From Trichobilharzia szidati (Eukaryota; Platyhelminthes; Trematoda; Strigeidida; Schistosomatidae): 64,000 bases of DNA. How positions within the stretch are numbered: position 1 is the stretch's first letter; each line of letters begins with the position of its first letter. The stretch is taken from contig OX235272.1 of NCBI GenBank assembly GCA_944472155.2, forward strand, positions 89,472,020 to 89,536,019, written 5' to 3'. This document shows positions 57,130-64,000 of this stretch, piece after piece. Below the pieces are notes generated by a model. That model had not been told where the DNA came from, did not search any database, and saw only the letters and a list, made by a program, of their open reading frames with translations. Made by a program: the position numbers and the translations under genes.

Positions 57130-57336
57130 TTTTTTTCATTATTATTACTATTTTATTTTTGATTACAGCTTGATGCCACACCGTATTTTCAGTACAAGTA
57201 TGGAATTTTCAGCATGGATATCGGTAGCCCAAATTTTGCACACCGACCATAGATATCGGGTGTGCGTCGGCAGGGGATCGAACCCCGGACCATGTGCATG
57301 GTCGGCGAGATTCCTAACCACTGTGCCACCGACGCG
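57130..57336 (-). repeat. SINE family A
   Basis: Minus strand: GCGTCGGTGGCACAGTGGTT, CCATGCACATGGTCC, GGGGTTCGATCCCCTGCC, CCGACGCACACC, body and a T-rich (A-tail) end toward 57130. Immediately beyond lies the PLE fragment of 56.8-57.1 kb. Confidence 0.9.
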
Positions 57337-57339
57337 AGG

Positions 57340-58535
57340 TAGTAGTATTCATATTATTATTTTATGTGGCACAACGTAAGTTTTCTTAGAACACGTGTAA
57401 ATCGATAATCATAGATGAGTATTAATCTCGTTGAGGAGCGTTTATGAATTCAGATCAGATATGTTAAAATCTTCTTATTTCGTCCTATATGGTTGACATC
57501 TGTTAATAATAATAATAATTTGCTACATTCCAGAAACAGTACTAGTGGTACAGTGTGGAATTTTCAGCACATATCTACAATATTTGCATCTAATTTTACA
57601 AACATTTAAAAGGAGTATTAAACAAACAAAAAAAAAATCTAAAGTCACCAACAGCAAAAAAGACAGGATAAACACAAAATAATTATAAATGCGAAAAAAT
57701 ACCAAGAAGTAGAAAGGAAAATAAACATCATATAATAATAACTCAGTATTGGGTAATGGAAGCTATGATATGATTATGCATGGTGACAGTAAAGCTATAG
57801 TCATACAAGAAGTTATGAAATGACATTTAAGAATGTTTATCACCTAGATGGTCAGTTAATTTGATTGAAACAACACTAAACAATCATAAAATAACATTTC
57901 AGGGTTGTTGTTTTGTTTTTTATTGTCAGGTCTAATGCAGTGTTTGTAGTGGTAGTGTGAGTAATCCTGCATAATACAAAATTTTTTAAGGTGGTGACTA
58001 TGGCGTTCACAACCAATGATTGTCAGTTTAATATTGCCGAAAAGTATAGAAAATAAGAAAAAACAGCCACAAAACTAATAGTTACATGATGGTTAATGAC
58101 AGGACAATTTTGTAATACTCATAGTGCTAATAGAGTCGGAACCAGTGGATACACAATAGAAGGAATATGGTAAAGTACAAAAAAGGAAGCCAATGTTAAT
58201 ATTTTAGGTAGCTGAGTATGTTTGAAGAAGGAGTTCACTAAAGAATACAAAATAAGAGAGAAATAAAATAGCCTAAATTATGTTGTTAATAACAAAGCAA
58301 GTCATAGGTTTCACGCTTAACGTTGTCTCTGTCGCTTAGAACACGGGCCAAGTATGGTATCGTTAAGTTCCTGTACTTGGTTGTACGAGCATAGATTAAG
58401 TCTGTTTATTTCTGTTTTATGCAAAGTATCCTTGGATTTCAATATTATCAAATCAAGATTTTAAAATGGTATGAATTCTGACACAATAACTCCAGTTTAT
58501 TTGTTAATAAGTGCTTTGATGAATAGTATTCAATA
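57340..58535. other. Unassigned intronic stretch
   Basis: AT-rich; no element recognised. Confidence 0.4.
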
Positions 58536-58539
58536 TCAA

Positions 58540-58772
58540 GTGTTGGTTTACAGGGATTTGATTGGTCACGAGTTGAAATTAGTTAGAGAACCATTGGAAT
58601 ACCTGGGAGTAGTGGACAGCTATCTCATGGGTCATTAAATCGAGTCCCAGTGGTTAAATGGTCTACAAGCCGGCCTTGTAACCAGAAAGTCCCGCGTTCG
58701 AACTGCAATGTATGCGTACTTCGGAAGAGTGCCAATCTAGGGAGAATTAGCTGTCCAGTACTCCAAGAATAT
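58540..58772. repeat. Family-D repeats joined in the ribozyme
   Basis: A minus part (58540-58620: GTTGGTTTACAGGGATTTG to GTGGACAGCTATCTCATG) stops in the ribozyme. A plus copy (58625-58772) starts at the tRNA-like head (TGGTTAAATGGTCTACAAGC, GCGTTCGAACTGC) and has CGTACTTCGGAAGAGTGCC and GCTGTCCAGTACTCC. Same junction type as at 40.4 kb. Confidence 0.75.
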
Positions 58773-59332
58773 TATTCACTCAATAACAACGTTGATAGAA
58801 AACCACACACCACTTATAGATCACATATTTGTTGAAGTTGATACTTATTTATTGTCACAATGTTCACGTGTTTGTATGTATTTAACCTTAAAAGATTATA
58901 TAAATAACGTTTGCAGAGTATTCAGCTGACGAGTCCCTCCAAAATTTATGAATTCATTAAATACTGCTTTTCTCACAGTACTTGTTTGTTTTAAATTTAC
59001 TACGGCTAAAAAATTTGGTGTGCGCTACATAAATGTAAGTTAATAGGAAGCGACCAAAAATCGAAATCAACGTTTTAACTCAATAGCTGCAAAGGTAGAA
59101 GTGTTTATTCCTTAAATTTGGATTTAGTTTACGTTGTGGTCTTGAATTAACCTCATTGAATGACTTTTTGTTCGATTGTTTAACCTTCGTCATATTGACA
59201 AACAATCAGAACTGTTCATTGTCCGCTGACCTAACCGACTTTTAATGTGTATAACTGTATAAATATGGCGTGTTTTCCTTAATAAAATACTCCTTTACCA
59301 CTTCATTTATCTTCTGCCATTATAATACAAGA
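58773..59332. other. Unassigned intronic stretch
   Basis: Nothing recognised. Confidence 0.35.
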
Positions 59333-59470
59333 CCAACAAGTTTCGAACCCGGGACCTTTCAGTTTCAAGACAAGCTCGTAGAGTATTCAGTCATTGGGAC
59401 CCAGTTCAATGGTCCATGAATCCCATCTTCTACCACTTCATGATTTCAGCGTGTGATTGTCATCATTCAC
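59333..59470 (-). repeat. Family-D repeat, tRNA-like head and leader part
   Basis: Minus strand: ACGAGCTTGTCTTGAAACTG and GGTCCCGGGTTCGAAACTTG; the ribozyme part is missing. Faces the plus copy at 59600 across the duplicated kinase exon. Confidence 0.75.
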
Positions 59471-59474
59471 TTAT

Positions 59475-59588
59475 GAACATGATAACTGACAACATTTTTT
59501 CACTTACTTTGTAATTTCACTGACTAATTGTTCTCTTCAGAGAGACTGTGAATTCTGAAGTATGGGTGTTTTAATAATTCACTCAAAT
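59475..59588 (-). pseudogene. Truncated, broken copy of the CDKL kinase exon
   Basis: The minus strand reads ELLKHPYFRIHSLSEENN and then an in-frame TAG. This matches ELLKHPYFGMHSFSEKNN of the exon at 61185-61302. Similarity continues into the intron side (ACTGACAACATTT at both loci), so it is a genomic duplication and not a retrocopy. The part encoding MDPSERWSC is missing: homology stops at about 59588, near the start of a family-D repeat. The copy lies between a minus D repeat (59333-59470) and a plus D repeat (59600-59905). Confidence 0.8.
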
Positions 59589-59599
59589 CCCCAAAAGCC

Positions 59600-59905
59600 A
59601 AATCTTGAAAGTTAATCTGATGCTCACTAGTGGCTGGCTATAGGACAAGTTCTAGTGAGAAGTCATGACTAGTGAGTCGCCTATGAAATTGGCTGGTGGC
59701 CCCACTAACATCATAAAATTGGTACGAGCTGGAACTCATGGACTGTTAGACCAGTTCCAGTGGCTGGATAGTTTACGAGCTTTTCTTGTAGCAGGAAAGT
59801 CCTGGGTTTGAACGCCGGAGGGTGCATTCTACTGATGGGTCCCAAACTAGGACGAAACAGCTCTCTATTACTCCATGGTTTTCAAGCTAAACTGTGATCA
59901 TGGAC
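59600..59905 (+). repeat. Family-D repeat
   Basis: Leader CTTGAAAGTTAATCTGATGC, head TGGCTGGATAGTTTACGAGC, GGGTTTGAACGCCGG, hammerhead CTACTGATGGGTCCCAAACT, AGGACGAAACAGCTCTCT. Core CTGATGG has its last A changed; GAAA intact. Confidence 0.8.
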
Positions 59906-60151
59906 CGAGTAAATAGCTTCTCAATACTCATTAAGTCTTCCACAACCTGAGTTACGAAACCCAGTCAGTGTGAGTAGATTTCAAATGAAAAGAAGTAATT
60001 AAATCAGTTATTTCCTGTAAAAATAGATAAGGTTTATGCATATTTTTGTAATAGTAAGATTAAACGCGGTAGAGCTAGATACATCTTTTCGTTGTTAGCC
60101 TTACAGTAACGACAGAATCTTTGTAAAGCATAGTACACTAAAGAGTTGTAC

Positions 60152-60445
60152 TGTGGCGTGTGCTACTAACAAGATTTTTCAGTAGTATATAAACACAGAT
60201 ATAAATATGTATATCACCGTCAAGAATATCGAACAGCGGAGAGATGAACTTAATGGTGAAAAGAAGAGTTAAACGATGCTTGTGAAACAACATAGAAAAC
60301 ACGAAAGGAAAACAAAAGCAGCATAATACGGAGGACATGCACAAACTGTGATTTTATTATATGATAAATCAATCTGTCTATATCTGTGCATCCAGTTGCC
60401 AGTAAATAATTCTGTTACCAAATGCTCTTGTCTCCTGTCGTTACA
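60152..60445 (+). mobile_element. LTR (5'-type) of an LTR retrotransposon
   Basis: Begins TGTGGCGTGTGCTACTAAC and ends CTGTCGTTACA, with a TATATAAAC promoter-like box 35 bases in. Directly followed by TTTGGTGTCGCTGCC, a plausible primer-binding site, and an ATG (MKIPWPESFEEGG). About 294 bp. Homologous to 60713-60997 (inverted) and 42101-42327. Confidence 0.7.
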
Positions 60446-60712
60446 TTTGGTGTCGCTGCCTTCGGACAAATGAAGATCCCATGGCCTGAATCTTTCGAAG
60501 AAGGAGGCATATGAAGCTTCTCTTGTAAGATCTTGATATCGTTGCTGAGTTGGTGGGCGTTCAGGAACTAACGACGAAGTTGGTTGTTTTGGGGATGTTC
60601 CATAGAGGTTGGAAATTGGAGACGGTTACTCTGTACACAGTATATGAAGTATCCTCACTTCGGTGAGTGGTTACTCCTCCTAGAAGTTTCTAAAGGACCA
60701 CGTCTGACAAAA
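60446..60712. mobile_element. Short internal sequence between inverted LTRs
   Basis: Starts with the presumed primer-binding site of the left LTR and a Gag-like start; ends, in reverse, with TTTTGTCAGACGTGG after the right LTR. No long frame. Confidence 0.5.
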
Positions 60713-60997
60713 TGTAATGACAGAACACAAGATATAAGTCAACTGAATTGTTTACTGGCAACTGATCTGGGCAAAATATATCTACCATATATTATAATCA
60801 CAGTTTGCACATGACCTCTGTATTCTGCTTCTTTTGTCTTCCTTTCATGTTTCCTGTGCTGTTTCACAAGAATCGTTGATTTCTTCTCTTCTCCACTAAA
60901 TCTGTGTCTCCGTTATTCAACATTCTTTCAAATGATATACATATTTATGTCTGCATGTATATACTACTTAAAAATCTTGTCAGTAGGGCACGTCACA
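60713..60997 (-). mobile_element. LTR, inverted copy
   Basis: Minus strand starts TGTGACGTGCCCTACTGAC, contains AGTAGTATATACATGCAGAC and ends CTGTCATTACA. Roughly 75-80% similar by eye to 60152-60445. Confidence 0.7.
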
Positions 60998-61184
60998 GTG
61001 TTGGTTAGCCTAGTGGTTCCATTTGAATTCTGACTGATAAGCTTTGATAAAAAAAACTTGCCATCATTAGGCTGAATCAGGTGTAATGGATGATTCGAAA
61101 GTCATTCTTCACTTACGGATATTATGAAAATCATAATAACTGACAACATTTCTGACTTATTTGCTAATATCAATAGCGAATTAC

Positions 61185-61302
61185 CTTGAATTTTACACGG
61201 TAATTTATTATTCTTTTCAGAGAAACTATGCATTCCAAAGTATGGGTGTTTCAACAATTCAGCACAACTCCATCGTTCTGAAGGATCCATTCGTACACAT
61301 GC
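61185..61302 (-). CDS. CDKL-like protein kinase, exon ending the kinase domain
   Basis: On the minus strand an acceptor TTGTTATTAG is followed by ACVR, MDPSERWSCAELLKHPYF and GMHSFSEKN; it ends AAAATTCAAG before a GTAATT donor. C-x-x-M-D-P-x-E-R-x-x-C-x-x-L-L-x-H-P-Y-F is the subdomain XI end of cyclin-dependent-kinase-like (CDKL) Ser/Thr kinases; the Arg of E-R is the conserved domain-XI arginine. Upstream exons with the catalytic loop would lie to the right; none was found in 61303-64000. The exon ends with one base of a codon, which fits the exon at 50968. Other CMGC kinases have similar ends, so the subfamily is less certain than the fold. Confidence 0.8.
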
Positions 61303-61479
61303 CTAATAACAAAAACAAACAGAGCAGTAACATTATTTTGTTTTAGTAAATGTAGAGACATTAGAATAGTGCATTAGTAAAGTATGAAACGTTATGCTGA
61401 TTCATTCAACTATTCTTCCACTAAATAAATAAAATTGCGTACATTACATATGGGTAATAATTCGGATTTGTGGGGATTT

Positions 61480-62005
61480 TGAATTATTTTCAATTGTTAG
61501 ATTTTAGTCACGAAAAAACATCAGTTAGAGAGATCATTGAAAACCAAGAAGCATTGAACAGTCAACTGTTTTGTCCTATTTTAGGACTCTTCATCAGTGC
61601 AAACCTACGACCCTACCTTCAGGGATAGATCCAGAGAACTTCAGGTTATGAAGCCAAGGTCGCTGACCATTCAGCAACTTAGGCCAAGAATTCAATAACC
61701 TATGAAACGTTATCTTGGCTCGTGACGAAGATGCGGTCGGAGCTCGTGACTAGGGGGTTACACCATGTCAAGATGAAGTCGATGTCCATCGAAGGCACTG
61801 GTTAGAATTCACGGGTTATTGAATTCTAGCCCATATGGTTGAATGGTCAGTTTGCTGGGTTTCGTAACCTGATTGTCCCAGGTTCAATCCAAATCAATGG
61901 GTTCACTGTTAAAGAGTCCCGAAATAGAACAAAACAGCTGGCTGTCCAGTTCTTTTTGCCTTTCAATCCTCTCTCTAATTGATTCTGATTCGTCACGGAA
62001 ATCTG
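61480..62005. repeat. Family-D repeats, head-to-head pair
   Basis: Minus part (61480-61700): GCACTGATGAAGAGTCC, AATAGGACAAAACAGTTG. Plus part (61700-62005): leader, TGGTTGAATGGTCAGTTTGC, AGGTTCAATCC, AAAGAGTCCCGAAATAG, AACAAAACAGCTGGCTGTCC. GAAA is AAAA in both. Confidence 0.75.
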
Positions 62006-62814
62006 ACAATTGGAATTTTAAAATACTTATGTACATAGTTTCGTATGATTCATATTTATGAGAAACATTCGAGTTATCAGATTTTCGAAACATACTGTAA
62101 CTGAATTATATGGATAGATAGATAGATACAAGTAAAAGGAAAACTAGCAAGTGATTCATAGAAACTTGGCGCCTGATATAATTTGAAGTTCTTGGGTCAG
62201 AATGAAAAAAGAAAAATTATTGCGTGATGTGAAATGCATGTCGCCAACTTACTGTGAAGTTTATATCATTTTATGTTTTTCATATAATTCGCTTTGTTTG
62301 TTTAGTAACGAATTCAGGTTTTATATTGACGGCATTTTACATCTATAGACACTTATTCTTATTAGGAAGATGAGTTCTGCCTTACGCCTTCTTCTATCTT
62401 TCATTGACAATTTATCACTAATTTTTCGTAGAATATGCCTACTCACTATTCATTCGTTTCACTCCAACTGTTCTCATATACAGATATTATTTGTACGAAA
62501 CTATATACTACTAACTGGTTGAGATGAGTAGGTGTGCACCAATCATATCAACAAGTAGCGCTTGCCAACCAAACTGAGGTGGTCTCAACACAGTGAAAGG
62601 GGCCATTTCACTTGCTCATCAGTGGTCTGTCAGCTTTGACTTACCTCAGAGATCACATATTTTAGTCTGAATAATTTGGTTTTTTGAAAGGAAACCGCAG
62701 TGAAAATTCCACCCACCCTCTGAACCACGTACACTACAAACTGCTGGCTAGTTTGCGGATTGTCAGTTTTTATATAAGTGTGTCATTTTTACTTTGAATT
62801 TAAAAGCATGTTCT
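62006..62814. other. Unassigned stretch
   Basis: A TAGA repeat near 62112-62127. A minus frame around 62340-62470 is Lys/Arg-rich but matches no kinase motif. Confidence 0.4.
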
Positions 62815-63048
62815 CCATTGGATCCCATCCCAGTAGCTGAATGATTTACAAGCTCACCTTGTAAATGGAAGGTTCTGGTTCGAATCCCTGCTGGGTGGGG
62901 TCACAAGTGTGCACAAATGAAGAGTCCCAAACAAGGACGAAACAGCTGTCGAATACTCCATGGTTACCCAATGGTTCTCTAACTAAAGTCACCTAGTGAT
63001 CGAAATTCGGTAAACAGTCAGATCCCTGAGAGCTAATACTTGAAAAAC
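62815..63048 (+). repeat. Family-D repeat, good 3' half of the ribozyme
   Basis: Head TGAATGATTTACAAGCTC, GGTTCGAATCCCTGC, then GTGTGCACAAATGAAGAGTC, CCAAACAAGGACGAAAC and AGCTGTCGAATACTCC. Stem II GTCC/GGAC, GAAA, stem III palindrome ACAGCTGT and GTC are all exact; the core is ATGAAGA (first C to A). Confidence 0.8.
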
Positions 63049-63334
63049 GTTTCAATGTGACTTCACCACAGAGTATACACTGTCGTAATACAATTTAGAA
63101 TGGAAACAGGTGCCGATGAACTAAACACTGTGATGCTGAATTCTATAACAGTTTCCTGTTTGATTCATAACAAGCATGAATGCTTTACACTGTAGACTTC
63201 TGACTGATATGAACAGATAATAACCTCTTTCATAAGCCAATATTGCTCACTGTTTAGAGTAGTCGCTCAGTAGCTCATAATGGATTCAGCTGATATGATA
63301 GGATAATTTAAACCACCCGGCTTTTCAGCAGTAT

Positions 63335-64000
63335 TGTCATTACTCCCTTGGGTTCCGAATGGAACATAAGACACTTCGCTATTTTGTTCTGTTCGTCCTC
63401 ATCTGATCCCACGATTATCCATAAACTCTTATCTCCTCCTCATATCCTCGGAGTCACTCCCAACTCATCGTTTCCACACGACTACCTGGTGTGGGATATC
63501 ACCCGATGGTCGCCTCAGGCTGTATCCAATCCACTTCCTTTTTCTTCGGAGTATTTGTTGAGCACTGTGTTCTTGACTGGTTCATTTCCAGAGTTCCCTG
63601 TCACTCATTCTTTCTGGATGGCCATTTGATCTTAACTATGCAGACAGCGAAGACAGATATTGGCATAATTCTGCAGTAACCTTTTGGAAATAATTTTGAA
63701 TTAAAAATCCAAATTCTTTTGTCTGTGCTGAGTGCAGAAGATTTTCAAATGGATTTCAGCGTGATGAAGGTCTGACTTGTCTTTCCAATTCTGGTTTTGC
63801 TATCTTTATCCAAGCCATCTACCTGTAGTTAGAACGATTCTGTCTGGATAGATGAAGAAGTGGCCTCTTTTTAATTTACTTTTTGATAGTGATTGGTGCT
63901 CTTTGTAGTTGGTTGGCTATCTTCATCACTTCCGTCTTCTCTATGTTCCCCTGAAGTCCCGTATTTGTTGCTTCTTCTATCAACTTCGTCGCAGCCCATA
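63335..64000 (-). mobile_element. RTE-clade fragment running off the window
   Basis: Shared RTE 3' terminus at the low-coordinate end (ATGTTCCATTCGGAACCCAA), then C-terminal sequence and, near 63840-63900, the T-Y-L-G-S/KIN region in reverse. Many stops. Confidence 0.75.

Noticed and set aside
7197..57336. True tRNA genes at the tRNA-like heads of the SINEs and families D/E
   Set aside because: The heads are multicopy, followed by conserved bodies and A-rich tails, and most arms are mismatched; these are tRNA-derived repeats.
61884..62093. 69-codon minus frame (RDESESIRERIERQKELDSQ)
   Set aside because: It is the reverse of the conserved 3' part of a family-D repeat, not a protein.

Overview
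The window looks like a chromosome segment of a blood fluke (Schistosoma or a close relative). The evidence is AT-rich sequence, long introns packed with degenerate retroelements, SMalpha-type hammerhead repeats, Penelope-like elements (PLEs) and RTE-clade non-LTR elements in many decayed copies. There is no bacterial-style coding density. Most open frames are short pieces of retroelements or chance frames.

Two host genes can be supported, both cut by the window edge. On the + strand, five exons between 8.2 and 23.4 kb encode the C-terminal part of an M13 (neprilysin/endothelin-converting-enzyme family) zinc metallopeptidase. They include the ENIAD zinc-ligand motif, the catalytic His/Arg region and the final Cys-x-x-Trp, and all phases are compatible. 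The HExxH exon was not found and probably lies to the left. On the - strand, three exons at 61.2, 50.8 and 44.4-45.0 kb encode the end of a CDKL-like protein kinase domain and a Ser/Thr/Asn-rich tail; their phases also join cleanly. Between 23.4 and 44.3 kb I found no host exon.

The rest is mobile DNA. (a) RTE-clade fragments, the longest at 48.0-50.1 kb, and pieces of a second non-LTR family at 30 and 45.5-46.6 kb. (b) About fourteen PLE fragments (reverse transcriptase and GIY-YIG endonuclease), several split by SINEs. (c) A decayed Gag-protease LTR element at 42.1-44.0 kb and an inverted pair of related LTRs at 60.2-61.0 kb. (d) Two tRNA-headed SINE families without a ribozyme, here called A (about 190 bp) and B (about 240 bp). 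(e) Three tRNA-headed families with a hammerhead ribozyme, here called C (SMalpha-like), D and E.

Families C, D and E are the most interesting content. Each has its own stem II and its own 8-nt palindromic stem III (ATGCGCAT, ACAGCTGT and ACCTAGGT; the C sequence is inferred from copies). They occur as monomers, as head-to-tail tandem units (about 349 nt for E, about 381 nt for D), and remarkably often as head-to-head pairs. One E composite, a palindrome plus a further tandem unit, is flanked by a 14-bp direct repeat, so it seems to have inserted as one piece. One head-to-head D pair encloses a truncated, broken copy of the CDKL kinase exon. All coordinates of repeats are estimates by eye.
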